Shown one piece after another: positions 17,411-26,699 of a stretch of 39,977 nucleotides of DNA (its first letter is position 1; each line of letters begins with the position of its first letter). The notes below the pieces were generated by a model that ran no database searches, was not told the DNA's origin, and saw only the letters and a program-made list of their open reading frames with translations. This DNA is from Legionellaceae bacterium (lineage in GTDB: Bacteria > Pseudomonadota > Gammaproteobacteria > Legionellales > Legionellaceae), in NCBI GenBank assembly GCA_947477015.1, contig CANJSM010000008.1, forward strand, positions 1-39,977, written 5' to 3'. The position numbers and the translations under genes were made by a program.

Positions 17411-18433
17411 ATGCTACAAAACATTGGCATTTTGCTCTGGGTGATTATTAAAATACTCGTGATAGTGGTTCCACTACTGCTAGTTGTTGCATACCTTACT
17501 TTTGCTGAGCGCAAAGTAATTGGCTTTATGCAAGTGCGTATTGGCCCTAATCGAGTCGGAATTGCAGGGTTACTGCAACCAATTGCCGATCTCATTAAAT
17601 TGATTAGCAAAGAAATAATTATTCCGACACGATCAAACAAGTACTTGTTTATCATCGCGCCTCTTTTTGCACTTGCTCCTTCCCTTGCTGGTTGGGCCGT
17701 GGTTCCTTTCCAACAAGGAATGGTTCTTGCAAACATTGATGCAGGTGTGCTGTATCTGTTTGCGGTCAGTTCATTGGGTGTGTATGGCGTGATCATCGCT
17801 GGTTGGGCATCAAATTCCAAATACGCGATGCTAGGCGCGCTTCGAAGTGCTGCACAAACGGTATCTTATGAAATTGCTATGGGATTCGCTCTAGTTGGTG
17901 TTTTACTGGCGTCAGGCAGTATGAATATCACCAGTATTGTGCTCGCTCAACAGGGTGGTATTTGGCACTGGTGGGCTGTTCCACTGTTTCCTTTATTTAT
18001 GGTCTTCTGGATTGCGGGTATCGCAGAAACTAACCGTGCACCATTTGATATGGCAGAAGGCGAGTCTGAAATTGTAGCTGGTTTCCATGTTGAGTATTCT
18101 GCAATTGGTTTCGCAATATTTTTTATGGCTGAATACGCCAGCATGGTCCTGATTTCAACCATTACTGCGTTACTGTTCCTAGGCGGATGGTTGTCGCCTT
18201 TTGAGAACATCCCTGTTTTGAATGACATTTTTTTCTTTGTTCCAGGTGTAGTCTGGCTATTTGCTAAAATATCTTTTTTCCTGTTTGTGTATTTATGGGT
18301 GCGCGCAACCTTCCCACGTTACCGTTATGATCAACTCATGCGTCTAGGCTGGAAAGTGTTAATACCGGTCACTATCGTTTGGGTCATTGTAACTGGTGTG
18401 ATGGTTCTTGCTAAACTTAAACCATGGTTTTAA
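17411..18433 (+). CDS. nuoH: NADH-quinone oxidoreductase subunit H
   Basis: Membrane subunit linking the hydrophilic arm to the proton pumps and forming the quinone entry channel. Its 340 residues hold about eight hydrophobic segments. Signature stretches are [20 protein letters not shown], the [15 protein letters not shown] loop, and [19 protein letters not shown], whose acidic residues belong to the E-channel. [13 protein letters not shown] lies near the C-terminus. It sits 59 bases after nuoG. Confidence 0.97.
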   Translation: MLQNIGILLWVIIKILVIVVPLLLVVAYLTFAERKVIGFMQVRIGPNRVGIAGLLQPIADLIKLISKEIIIPTRSNKYLFIIAPLFALAPSLAGWAVVPFQQGMVLANIDAGVLYLFAVSSLGVYGVIIAGWASNSKYAMLGALRSAAQTVSYEIAMGFALVGVLLASGSMNITSIVLAQQGGIWHWWAVPLFPLFMVFWIAGIAETNRAPFDMAEGESEIVAGFHVEYSAIGFAIFFMAEYASMVLISTITALLFLGGWLSPFENIPVLNDIFFFVPGVVWLFAKISFFLFVYLWVRATFPRYRYDQLMRLGWKVLIPVTIVWVIVTGVMVLAKLKPWF

Positions 18434-18441
18434 TGGATAGT

Positions 18442-18461
18442 TGTCCATAATTATTTGGACA
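18442..18461 (+). other. Intercistronic hairpin nuoH-nuoI
   Basis: TGTCCA (18442-18447) pairs with TGGACA (18456-18461) around an 8-base AT loop. There is no T tract, so it is not a typical terminator. It may affect mRNA stability between nuoH and nuoI. Confidence 0.35.
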
Positions 18462-18524
18462 GACTGCGTGAGATGTTGTGCATGGGGTCCGTTAAAAGAC
18501 TAAATGAATATAAAGAGCGGTTCA

Positions 18525-19025
18525 ATGAAAAAAATATATGAATATACAAGGCATTACCTGCGTAGTTTTCTTTTTTTAGATCTTTTAGCCGGCCTAAAAG
18601 TGACGGGTAAATATTTTTTTAAGAAAAAAATTACCGTACAGTTTCCAGAGGAGCAAACACCTATATCACCTCGTTTCCGCGGCATGTTGGCGCTGAGACG
18701 ATATCCAAATGGTGAGGAGCGTTGTATTGCCTGTAAATTATGCGAGGCGGTGTGCCCAGCACTGGCTATTACCATTGAGTCTGAACCTCGATTGGATGGA
18801 TCACGCCGAACCACTAGATATGATATTGACGCATTCAAGTGCATTAATTGTGGATTATGTGAAGAGTCTTGCCCTGTTGACTCAATCGTAGTTACGCCTA
18901 TTCAGCATTATCACATTAGTGAACGCGGTCAAAATATTATGACTAAAGAAAAATTGTTGGCTGTAGGCGATATGATGGAAGCCCGGTTAGCTGCTGATAG
19001 AGATGCTGATAAAAATTATCGTTAA
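18525..19025 (+). CDS. nuoI: NADH-quinone oxidoreductase subunit I
   Basis: Ferredoxin-like subunit holding two [4Fe-4S] clusters (N6a, N6b). The motifs [12 protein letters not shown] and [12 protein letters not shown] each supply four Cys in the usual swapped arrangement. An N-terminal amphipathic segment ([17 protein letters not shown]) anchors it at the membrane. ATG at 18525 (MKKIYEY) gives 166 residues, the family length, with AGAGCGG upstream; an ATG at 18504 would add seven residues and has a poorer ribosome site. Confidence 0.96.
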   Translation: MKKIYEYTRHYLRSFLFLDLLAGLKVTGKYFFKKKITVQFPEEQTPISPRFRGMLALRRYPNGEERCIACKLCEAVCPALAITIESEPRLDGSRRTTRYDIDAFKCINCGLCEESCPVDSIVVTPIQHYHISERGQNIMTKEKLLAVGDMMEARLAADRDADKNYR

Positions 19026-19036
19026 CGAGGTACAAA

Positions 19037-19657
19037 ATGCATGAGTTGTTATTACAAGTAATTTTCTACGTGTTTGCCGGTTTGACCGTAATTTCCGCTT
19101 TGATGGTGATTACGCAAAACAATCCTGTACGCTGTGTTTTGTTTCTAGTGCTAGCCTTTTTCTCTAGCTCAATACTCTGGATCTTGGTTAACGCTGAATT
19201 TTTGGCATTGATTCTAATTTTGGTCTATGTAGGCGCGGTGATGACCCTCTTTTTATTCGTGGTCATGATGCTAAATATTGATATTGAATCCATGCGCACA
19301 CATTTCCTACGTTATCTGCCGTTTGGATTAATTTTAGTAGCATTGCTAGTAGGGCTACTAATGGTTGCCTTGCCTAAGGATATCTTTAGTTCAGGCGTAG
19401 AGCCTGCAGTTATCAAAGCCCAAGGGGCGCTGACTCATCAGCTCTCTGATACGGAAGCTTTGGGTATGGTTTTGTATACTGATTACGTGTTTGCTTTCGA
19501 AATGGCTGCTGTGATTTTGCTTGTTGCAATTATTGCTGCTATTACTTTAGTGCACCGCGGGCCTATACGTTCCAAGCGCCAAAACATTGTTAGTCAAATT
19601 ATGACGCGCCGTGAAGATCGGGTAACGCTGCATCAAATGAAGTCGGAGAAACCATGA
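19037..19657 (+). CDS. nuoJ: NADH-quinone oxidoreductase subunit J
   Basis: Five-helix membrane subunit, 206 residues. The third hydrophobic segment carries the conserved [17 protein letters not shown] region, whose pi-bulge is known to move during turnover. The C-terminal tail is polar and basic. It starts 11 bases after nuoI and overlaps nuoK by four bases (ATGA). Confidence 0.95.
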   Translation: MHELLLQVIFYVFAGLTVISALMVITQNNPVRCVLFLVLAFFSSSILWILVNAEFLALILILVYVGAVMTLFLFVVMMLNIDIESMRTHFLRYLPFGLILVALLVGLLMVALPKDIFSSGVEPAVIKAQGALTHQLSDTEALGMVLYTDYVFAFEMAAVILLVAIIAAITLVHRGPIRSKRQNIVSQIMTRREDRVTLHQMKSEKP

Positions 19658-19959
19658 TTCCAGTAACAAACTACCTTGTATTAAGCGCCATTTTATTTGG
19701 TTTGAGTTTAGCAGGCATATTGATTAATCGTCGAAATGTAATTTTGTTGCTCATCTGCATCGAATTAATGTTGCTCGCAGTTAACACCAATTTTGTTGCC
19801 TTCTCGCATTATTATGGAGATACCGCAGGCGAAATTTTTGTCTTTTTTATCTTAACCGTTGCCGCAGCAGAGGCAGCAATTGGTTTGGCTATTGTGCTGT
19901 TGCTCAATCGAAATCGGGGCAACATTAATGTGAACAAGATGAATCATTTAAAAGGGTAG
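19654..19959 (+). CDS. nuoK: NADH-quinone oxidoreductase subunit K
   Basis: Small three-helix membrane subunit (101 residues) with the two conserved membrane glutamates of the proton path, one in [14 protein letters not shown] and one in [16 protein letters not shown]. Family length is 100-102. The start overlaps the nuoJ stop; the ORF ends four bases before nuoL. Confidence 0.96.
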   Translation: MIPVTNYLVLSAILFGLSLAGILINRRNVILLLICIELMLLAVNTNFVAFSHYYGDTAGEIFVFFILTVAAAEAAIGLAIVLLLNRNRGNINVNKMNHLKG

Positions 19960-19963
19960 CAAC

Positions 19964-21937
19964 GTGAGTATTTTGCAATATTGTTTGATTATTGTATTGG
20001 CACCCTTCGTGGGGGCTGTTATAGCTGGTTTTTTTCGAAATCAGATTGGGCCTGTAGGAGCTCACTGCGTCACGATAGCTGGCGTGACTGTCTCGTTTGC
20101 TCTTTCCGTGGTCGTCGCCATTGCAGTCCTGTCTGGACATGCGCCGATTGTGAATACAAACCTTTATACTTGGGCTAGCGGTGGTGATCTATTCCCCTAT
20201 ATTTTCCACATAGGCTTTCTAATAGATCCTCTCACTGTAGTCATGATGGTAACCGTGACATTTGTTTCCCTCTTAGTTCATATCTACAGCATTGGCTATA
20301 TGGCTGGAGATAAGGGATATCAGCGATTTTTCAGCTACATTTCTTTATTCACCTTCATGATGTTGTGTTTAGTTACATCCAATAACTTTCTCCAGTTGTT
20401 TTTTGGGTGGGAAGGTGTGGGCCTTGTATCCTACCTGTTAATTGGATTTTGGTATCACAGAGAATCTGCAAATCAAGGCAGTATGAAGGCGTTTATTGTC
20501 AATCGTGTGGGTGATTTCGGATTTCTGCTGGGAATAGGCCTTGTATTGGCGTATACCGGTAGCTTGGATTACGCGACTGTATTCAGTTCTGCCAATGGTC
20601 TTGTCGGCCAAACGATTAGCCTTTTTGACGGGCATCCATGGTCGGTGATAACAGTCACCTCTTTATTGCTGTTTGTCGGCGCAATGGGGAAGTCAGCCCA
20701 AGTTCCATTACATGTTTGGCTGCCTGAATCGATGGAGGGTCCTACACCCATTTCAGCACTGATTCACGCTGCAACCATGGTGACAGCAGGCGTGTTTATG
20801 GTGGCACGTATTTCTCCCGTTATTGAGCTGTCTACCACAGCCTTAAGCGTGGTCTTGGTCATTGGTGCAACGGGCGCCTTGTTCACAGGAATTCTTGCGT
20901 TAGTCATGAATGACATCAAACGCGTTGTCGCATATTCTACCTTGTCCCAGCTGGGCTATATGATGGTTGCAATGGGTGCCTCTGCATACAGCGCAGGTAT
21001 CTTTCACTTGATAACCCATGCCTGTTTCAAAGCACTATTATTTTTAGGCGCAGGCTCTGTTATCGTTGGCATGCATCATGAGCAAGATATGCGAAAAATG
21101 GGTGGATTATGGCGTAAAATGCCCATCACCTATGTTACCTTTTTAATTGGGACTCTTGCATTATGTGCTATCCCACCATTTGCCGGATTTTATTCTAAGG
21201 ATACCATCATTGAAGTGGCTAAGTTGTCAGCCATTCCGGGTGCCTCGTACGCCTACTTTTGTGTGGCGGCCGGTGCTATGGTTACAGCGTTATACAGTTT
21301 CCGCTCATTTTTCATGACCTTTCATGGAAAGCCTAGAATGGATGCCGAAACGTTTTCTCATGTTCATGAGTCACCCTGGGTGGTTTGGTTGCCGCTGGTA
21401 ATTTTGGCCATACCTTCGGTTGCACTAGGGTTTGTATTGTACATGCCGATGTTATTTTCCCACCCAACGTTGTTAAGCGCGTCACTCTTTGTGATGCCAG
21501 ATCATAATGTTTTGGCCGAACTCTCCCACGAAGTTGTTTCGCCCGTAGAATCAATGCTGCACGCGTTTCATTCATTCGTATTCTGGATAACTGTTGGGGG
21601 TGTTTTGCTGGCTTATATCGGGTATATTGCACTGCCTTGGTTGCCTGCAACTTTGGCAAGACTCTTTTCTTGGCCATACCAAGTGCTCGTTAATAAATAC
21701 GGTTTTGATGCATTCAATGATCTCTTCTTTGTCCGCGGCAGTAAGGCTTTGGGGCGACTTTTTTATCGAGTTGGTGATCAAGACATCATTGATGGTTTCT
21801 TTGTAAATGGCACTGCACGTTCGGTTGCATGGATTGCATTGAAAAGCCGCGTCATTCAGAGTGGCTATTTATATCACTATGTGGCTGTCATGGTCATTGG
21901 ATTGTTTGGGTTTCTTTACTGGTTATTGCTTGGCTAG
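19964..21937 (+). CDS. nuoL: NADH-quinone oxidoreductase subunit L
   Basis: Largest antiporter-like membrane subunit (657 residues), farthest from the hydrophilic arm, with the long lateral helix at its C-terminus. Conserved features include FFGWEGVGLVSYLLIGFW with the key Glu, GKSAQVPLHVWLPESMEGPTPISALIHAATMVTAG, and KRVVAYSTLSQLGYM. It starts at GTG with AAAGGG upstream. A 93-base gap with a strong hairpin separates it from nuoM. Confidence 0.97.
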   Translation: MSILQYCLIIVLAPFVGAVIAGFFRNQIGPVGAHCVTIAGVTVSFALSVVVAIAVLSGHAPIVNTNLYTWASGGDLFPYIFHIGFLIDPLTVVMMVTVTFVSLLVHIYSIGYMAGDKGYQRFFSYISLFTFMMLCLVTSNNFLQLFFGWEGVGLVSYLLIGFWYHRESANQGSMKAFIVNRVGDFGFLLGIGLVLAYTGSLDYATVFSSANGLVGQTISLFDGHPWSVITVTSLLLFVGAMGKSAQVPLHVWLPESMEGPTPISALIHAATMVTAGVFMVARISPVIELSTTALSVVLVIGATGALFTGILALVMNDIKRVVAYSTLSQLGYMMVAMGASAYSAGIFHLITHACFKALLFLGAGSVIVGMHHEQDMRKMGGLWRKMPITYVTFLIGTLALCAIPPFAGFYSKDTIIEVAKLSAIPGASYAYFCVAAGAMVTALYSFRSFFMTFHGKPRMDAETFSHVHESPWVVWLPLVILAIPSVALGFVLYMPMLFSHPTLLSASLFVMPDHNVLAELSHEVVSPVESMLHAFHSFVFWITVGGVLLAYIGYIALPWLPATLARLFSWPYQVLVNKYGFDAFNDLFFVRGSKALGRLFYRVGDQDIIDGFFVNGTARSVAWIALKSRVIQSGYLYHYVAVMVIGLFGFLYWLLLG

Positions 21938-21980
21938 AATTAAAATTTCTTGTTCGTGCAGAGTATAAATTTAATTAGAT

Positions 21981-22004
21981 AGAACCGGCCTGTTTGCTGG
22001 TTCT
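21981..22004 (+). other. Intercistronic hairpin nuoL-nuoM
   Basis: AGAACCGGC (21981-21989) pairs with GCTGGTTCT (21996-22004) in nine pairs (one G-U) around CTGTTT. It is followed by GTCCAG, not a U tract, so it is probably a stability or processing element in the 93-base gap and not a terminator. Confidence 0.45.
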
Positions 22005-22030
22005 GTCCAGAGATATGTTAAGGTGAGAGT

Positions 22031-23536
22031 ATGCATCATTTGCTCAATTTATTAATCTGGTTGCCGATCGTTGCCGGTGTGTTTATCGCTCTTACTGGAG
22101 ATGATAAAAAGCCTAACACCACACGCTGCTTGTCATTATTTACGGTGCTTGCTACTTTGTGTTTATGTGTACCCTTAATGTCTGGTTTTGATATCAGTAC
22201 GTACAAGATGCAGTATGTCGAAGATATATCATGGATCCCTGCATTAGGTATCCGCTACAGCCTTGGAATTGATGGTTTGTCCCTTTTGTTAATTGTATTG
22301 AGTGTGTTTACCAATCTCATCGTCATATTAGCTACTTGGAACAGCATTAAAAAAAGAATTGCTCAATACATGGCATCATTTTTGATCATGCAAGGATTGT
22401 TAGTTGGTGTTTTTTCTGCGCTTGATGGCATCGTTTTTTATATCTTCTGGGAAGCAACACTGATACCAATGTACTTGATTATTGGTATATGGGGTTCAGA
22501 TAATCGAGTCTATGCAGCGATTAAATTTTTCCTCTATACCTTTTTAGGCTCAGTACTGATGCTTGCCGCATTCTTATACCTTGGTTATCTGGCTGGCACG
22601 TTCAATATTGAAACATTCTATGCGCTTAAATTGGGAATGACGGCACAAACACTTATTTTCATAGCATTCTTTCTTGGGTTTGCAATCAAGATTCCTATGT
22701 TCCCCGTTCATACTTGGTTGCCAGACGCCCATACAGAAGCTCCAGCAGGTGGGTCCATTGTCTTGGCTGCCATTCTCCTAAAACTAGGTGCATATGGATT
22801 CATCCGTTTTGCTCTGCCGATTGTGCCCGATGCTTGTAGTAAGTTTGGAATGCTTATGGTCGCGTTATCACTGATCGCAGTGGTATACGTTGGACTAATA
22901 GCTGTTATCCAGCAAGACATGAAACGACTTATTGCATACTCTTCTATTTCACACATGGGTTTTGTAACCTTAGGCTGTTTTGCAATATATGCGATTGCCG
23001 AACGCAGTGGATTAAAAAGTGCTGGCCTGATTCTGGAAGGGGCTATCACGGTGATGATTTCACACGCGTTTGTTTCTAGTGCCATGTTTGCAGGCGTTGG
23101 CTTTATTTATGATAGGTTGCACACCCGCCAGATTAAAGACTTGGGCGGCATAGTCAATTCCATGCCAATTTTCGCATCATTTTTTATGCTGTTCGCGATG
23201 GCTAATGCAGGACTACCTGGAACGTCGGGATTTGTTGGCGAGTTTATGGTGATTCTCGGTAGCATGAAAGCTGGGTTTTGGATTGCTTTTTGGGCGGCTA
23301 GTACGCTAATTATTGGTGCGTCGTATACTTTATGGTTATATAAACGTGTCATTTTTGGTGTTGTTGCAAATAAGCACGTTGAAGAGTTGCAAGACTTAGA
23401 CCGCTTTGAAATGAGTGCTTACGTATTATTGGCTTTGATTGTTATAGCCATGGGCGTTTATCCAAAACCTATGCTTAATTATATTCATCAGACGGTGGCT
23501 CACACTTTAGAACAGGCTGATAAAACAAAACTGTAA
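22031..23536 (+). CDS. nuoM: NADH-quinone oxidoreductase subunit M
   Basis: Second antiporter-like membrane subunit, 501 residues, about 14 membrane helices. Conserved segments: GIDGLSLLLIVLS, FYIFWEATLIPMYLIIGIWG with the essential Glu, KIPMFPVHTWLPDAHTEAPAGGSIVLAA with the central Lys path, and KRLIAYSSISHMGFV. The ATG has AGGTGAG just upstream. A 78-base gap with a hairpin follows before nuoN. Confidence 0.97.
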   Translation: MHHLLNLLIWLPIVAGVFIALTGDDKKPNTTRCLSLFTVLATLCLCVPLMSGFDISTYKMQYVEDISWIPALGIRYSLGIDGLSLLLIVLSVFTNLIVILATWNSIKKRIAQYMASFLIMQGLLVGVFSALDGIVFYIFWEATLIPMYLIIGIWGSDNRVYAAIKFFLYTFLGSVLMLAAFLYLGYLAGTFNIETFYALKLGMTAQTLIFIAFFLGFAIKIPMFPVHTWLPDAHTEAPAGGSIVLAAILLKLGAYGFIRFALPIVPDACSKFGMLMVALSLIAVVYVGLIAVIQQDMKRLIAYSSISHMGFVTLGCFAIYAIAERSGLKSAGLILEGAITVMISHAFVSSAMFAGVGFIYDRLHTRQIKDLGGIVNSMPIFASFFMLFAMANAGLPGTSGFVGEFMVILGSMKAGFWIAFWAASTLIIGASYTLWLYKRVIFGVVANKHVEELQDLDRFEMSAYVLLALIVIAMGVYPKPMLNYIHQTVAHTLEQADKTKL

Positions 23537-23540
23537 GTCT

Positions 23541-23561
23541 TGACGGTTTTATGCACCGTCA
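23541..23561 (+). other. Intercistronic hairpin nuoM-nuoN
   Basis: TGACGGT (23541-23547) and ACCGTCA (23555-23561) form a perfect 7-pair stem with a 7-base loop, directly after the nuoM stop. No T run follows. Confidence 0.4.
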
Positions 23562-23614
23562 TTAACGATAACGTGCTTTTAAATATGACTAGTTACACAA
23601 AGGGTTAAATAGAT

Positions 23615-25057
23615 ATGACTGGATTACTCGAAAATATTCACCTTGCTCTCCCTGAAATCATCATTCTTGTAACCGCATGTGTTGCATTAGTTGGCGATTT
23701 ATTTTTTAGACCGTATGTGAAATCGATAGCTTTCATATGTGCATGTTTAGGTTTAGGTCTTGCAGCTGCTGCCACATACCTGTTTTTGGGGCAATACAGC
23801 GTTATCTTGTTAAACGGTCTTTTTATTAGCGACGATGTTGGGCAGTTAATGAAGTTGTTTATATACATTGCGGTGTTTCTCAGCTTTATGTATTCAAAAC
23901 AATATCTAGACGAGCGAAATATGCCATCAGGTGATTATTACGTCCTTGGCTTATTTTCAACCCTTGGTATGATGGCTTTAGTTTCCGCGCATTCTCTTTT
24001 GAGTATTTATCTTGGTCTTGAACTGCTGTCTTTGCCCTTATATGCCATGACCGCCATTCGGCGCTCAGATGCGGATGCGTCTGAAGCCGCTCTCAAATAC
24101 TTCGTGATGGGTGCAATCGCATCTGGAATGCTGTTGTATGGTATCTCATTATTATATGGGGCTACCGGAAGCTTAAATCTTCATGATATTGCAAAGTCTA
24201 TCGCCGTTAATTGGAAAGAACATGGTAGCTTGGTTTCCTTTGCATTGGTCTTTATTATTGCAGGTGTTGGTTTTAAATTAGCTGCTATGCCGTTTCACAT
24301 GTGGGCACCAGATGTATACACTGGGGCTCCAAGCTGTGTGACCTTATTTATTAGTGCTGCTCCAAAAATTGCGGCACTGGGAATGACATTCCGATTATTG
24401 ACTATTGGCTTGATTGATATTTCTAGCCAATGGCAACAGTTAATTCTTATTATGGCGCTCTTGTCAGCAGGTGCAGGTAATTTGTTAGCTATTGTTCAAA
24501 CGAATATAAAGCGTATGTTTGCATATTCAGCGATATCACATAGTGGTTATGCTCTTTTTGGTCTGTTAGCAGCCACATCTGCAGGTTTTTCTGCGGCTTT
24601 ATACTATATGCTAGTTTATTCGCTCATGTCTGTTGCCGCATTTGGGCTTATTGTCCTCATGTCTAGGGCAGGAGTAGAAATTGAAAACATTGATGATTTA
24701 AAAGGGTTAAACAAGCGTAATCCATGGCTTGCTTTTATGATGATGATAGTCATGCTGTCCATGGCGGGTGTTCCTCCCACCGTCGGGTTTCTTACTAAGT
24801 TGTTGGTCTTAAAAGCGCTTATTGATGCGCATATGATTTGGGTTGCGGTACTAGGTCTAGTGTTTGCTGTCATTGGCGCTTTTTACTACCTTCGGGTCAT
24901 TAAAGTGATGTATTTCGACAAGCCTTTGGTTTCCGAACCAGTTAAGCTTTCTCGGGCTACAATGGCTATTTTCTCTTCCAACTGCCTCGCTCTGCTTTAT
25001 TTTGGCATCTTCCCTAGTTTGTTGGTCAGTGCTAGTGTGAATGCATTTTTGAATTGA
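23615..25057 (+). CDS. nuoN: NADH-quinone oxidoreductase subunit N
   Basis: Third antiporter-like membrane subunit, 480 residues, last gene of the operon. Typical segments: [20 protein letters not shown] with the conserved Glu, [21 protein letters not shown], and [24 protein letters not shown] lies about ten bases before the ATG. A weak GC hairpin (25132-25147) lies downstream before the convergent gene. Confidence 0.97.
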   Translation: MTGLLENIHLALPEIIILVTACVALVGDLFFRPYVKSIAFICACLGLGLAAAATYLFLGQYSVILLNGLFISDDVGQLMKLFIYIAVFLSFMYSKQYLDERNMPSGDYYVLGLFSTLGMMALVSAHSLLSIYLGLELLSLPLYAMTAIRRSDADASEAALKYFVMGAIASGMLLYGISLLYGATGSLNLHDIAKSIAVNWKEHGSLVSFALVFIIAGVGFKLAAMPFHMWAPDVYTGAPSCVTLFISAAPKIAALGMTFRLLTIGLIDISSQWQQLILIMALLSAGAGNLLAIVQTNIKRMFAYSAISHSGYALFGLLAATSAGFSAALYYMLVYSLMSVAAFGLIVLMSRAGVEIENIDDLKGLNKRNPWLAFMMMIVMLSMAGVPPTVGFLTKLLVLKALIDAHMIWVAVLGLVFAVIGAFYYLRVIKVMYFDKPLVSEPVKLSRATMAIFSSNCLALLYFGIFPSLLVSASVNAFLN

Positions 25058-25131
25058 ATTAGGGCGGGACATACTGTAGGTTTTGTGTCAACTTGTCACA
25101 CGTTTACCCGCTACGCACTTTTCAATGAGCA

Positions 25132-25147
25132 GGGGCGTTTATGCCCC
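25132..25147. terminator. Possible weak terminator between nuoN and the convergent gene
   Basis: GGGGC (25132-25136) pairs with GCCCC (25143-25147) around GTTTAT. It lies between two converging genes (stops at 25057 and 25182). The following GTTTCG is too short a T run for a confident intrinsic terminator. Confidence 0.35.
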
Positions 25148-25181
25148 GTTTCGAGGTCTATGTCTAGAGGGTAACTCAGTA

Positions 25182-26525
25182 TTAACTTGTTAAGTTTAGA
25201 ACTGGTGTTGGGGCGCGATCTAGTAAATGATAGCTTTGAGCAAGAAGCGCCTTAGCTAAAATATTAGATTGCTCAGAAGGTAATCCTTTTGAATAAGATG
25301 CTATTTGATCAGCTAACCCAGTTATGAAACTATGAACGCTTGGTTTACTGGAAGCATCTGTAGAGGCTGCTCCGGCTCTGTCTACATTGCGTTCACTTGA
25401 AGAAAATAACCGTGCTCGGCAGTTAATTATTGCTGAAGATGACATTCTCGTTGGTGAACGAGGCGTTCCCCTGTGGGATAGCTTGTGTCGTGTAGCTGGG
25501 GTGACACCCTCTGATTTTTTTTTGTTCACTAGTGACTCATATCTCTGTATTAAACCGGATACAGACACAGGTGAACCAGAAATAGGGGTTTGAGCAACCG
25601 CCGGTTCGATTGGTCTTTGATTTGCGTTCTGAAGCCCTTGCTTTTTTATTTTAAATTCAATGTTCACTTCATTAAGCAGGTTATCTCTATTGGTAACCCT
25701 AATGTTTAATGAGTTACTTGAATCTGTATCTTCATTTAAAACAAAGGTTTTTTTCGTCACTTGAAATAGCTTCGTTAATTTCCCAGGATACTCCATCACA
25801 TTTATTCCCAGTGCTGCTCCAACCCATATGATTGCAGCACATTCTTCACGAAGATATCCTCTCGATTGTGCTTGAAGTCTGCGTAAAGTTTCCTCATTCG
25901 CTTCTGGAGCGTCTTTTAGTTTTCGTCGAATATACTGATTTGTAGCGTGTTCTAGGCTGGTATACAACTCACTCTCAGGTGTGTCGAATGCTGCTAATAT
26001 AGCATGTTGTTTGTTAGCAAAATCAGTGCTTGCAGTTGTTACCCAATCCTTCCATCGTATAATTTTGAATGGTGTGCCCAAATCTGAGACTATTTGATTG
26101 AGTGTCGATATTGCTTCTGTTGTAGGTAGGTGTTGAAGGCGTAGTTCAAACGAGTTCCTGTCAAATTGTGGAAAATGATCTTGTATAGCATTAAGAATAT
26201 ACTGTAGATTATCACAAAGGTAAGTATCACCCATTGCAATGGCTTGTTGTTTTAAAGTCATTTCCTGATCGTCAATCGATCCGGTTTTTAAATTATGCCA
26301 CTGAAGCTCATCACCAACCAATAGTGTCACTTCAGTATGAAGGCAAAAGGCTTTTTCGACGATAGTTTGTAAATGGAGTCCTTGGCAATGAGGATTACCT
26401 TTAATGCTTAACAAGATTAAACCGGTTGTTTGTTTCTGCTTTGTTTTATAAGTGTTCGCAAGCACTTTTCCACTAAATGTTGTTACCAGTGTTCCATCGG
26501 CTGGTTTTTCGAATGTTAGGGGCAT
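25182..26525 (-). CDS. Probable tRNA-dependent cyclodipeptide synthase with C-terminal extension, 447 aa
   Basis: Cyclodipeptide synthases (CDPS) join two aminoacyl-tRNA-borne residues into a 2,5-diketopiperazine. Supporting features in residues about 33-270: a hydrophobic strand ending in LLS with candidate catalytic S40, His six residues later (H46); VTLLVGDELQWHN (66-78), like the post-catalytic strand of the family; Y224 and E228 in SRGYLREECAA, matching the Tyr-x3-Glu pair of AlbC; and Y246-P247 in MEYPG, the mark of the XYP subfamily. Residues from about 290 on are Ser/Thr/Arg-rich and unlike known CDPS, which are near 240 residues. GAGGA precedes the ATG, and a TATAAT box lies at 26584-26579. 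No diketopiperazine-tailoring gene is adjacent. The motifs were recognised by eye, so the call is probable, not certain. Confidence 0.6.
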   Translation of the reverse strand: MPLTFEKPADGTLVTTFSGKVLANTYKTKQKQTTGLILLSIKGNPHCQGLHLQTIVEKAFCLHTEVTLLVGDELQWHNLKTGSIDDQEMTLKQQAIAMGDTYLCDNLQYILNAIQDHFPQFDRNSFELRLQHLPTTEAISTLNQIVSDLGTPFKIIRWKDWVTTASTDFANKQHAILAAFDTPESELYTSLEHATNQYIRRKLKDAPEANEETLRRLQAQSRGYLREECAAIIWVGAALGINVMEYPGKLTKLFQVTKKTFVLNEDTDSSNSLNIRVTNRDNLLNEVNIEFKIKKQGLQNANQRPIEPAVAQTPISGSPVSVSGLIQRYESLVNKKKSEGVTPATRHKLSHRGTPRSPTRMSSSAIINCRARLFSSSERNVDRAGAASTDASSKPSVHSFITGLADQIASYSKGLPSEQSNILAKALLAQSYHLLDRAPTPVLNLTS

Positions 26526-26578
26526 GAATTAAAATCCTCATGAATAATGCTACGCAATGGCTTAAAATACTGAGTCTC

Positions 26579-26584
26579 ATTATA
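26579..26584 (-). promoter_or_regulatory. Putative -10 box of the cyclodipeptide-synthase-like gene
   Basis: Perfect TATAAT on the minus strand about 55 bases upstream of the ATG at 26525. The -35 region is AT-rich and not recognisable. Confidence 0.4.
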
Positions 26585-26639
26585 CCTTATTTTTTACCAA
26601 ATGAATTTATTTTTGGCATCAAATGCGATCATAATAGAG

Positions 26640-26645
26640 TATAAT
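26640..26645 (+). promoter_or_regulatory. Putative -10 box of the hybrid histidine kinase gene
   Basis: Perfect TATAAT 55 bases before the ATG at 26700. A TTGGCA hexamer at 26613-26618 is 21 bases away, too far for a normal -35, so the promoter may be weak or need an activator. Confidence 0.35.
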
Positions 26646-26699
26646 TTAAACGAGCCATAAATCAAGCGAAGTCGTTCTGATTATTGAATTAGGTGTAGC

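Noticed and set aside
17320-17820. 166-aa minus-strand ORF over nuoH
   Set aside because: It overlaps the strongly conserved nuoH start; antisense frame of a membrane protein.
21333-21677. 114-aa minus-strand ORF over nuoL
   Set aside because: Basic, repetitive antisense translation within a conserved gene; no ribosome site.
25387-25593. 68-aa plus-strand ORF inside the CDPS-like gene
   Set aside because: It lies opposite the low-complexity tail of a longer gene with a proper start; treated as a shadow.
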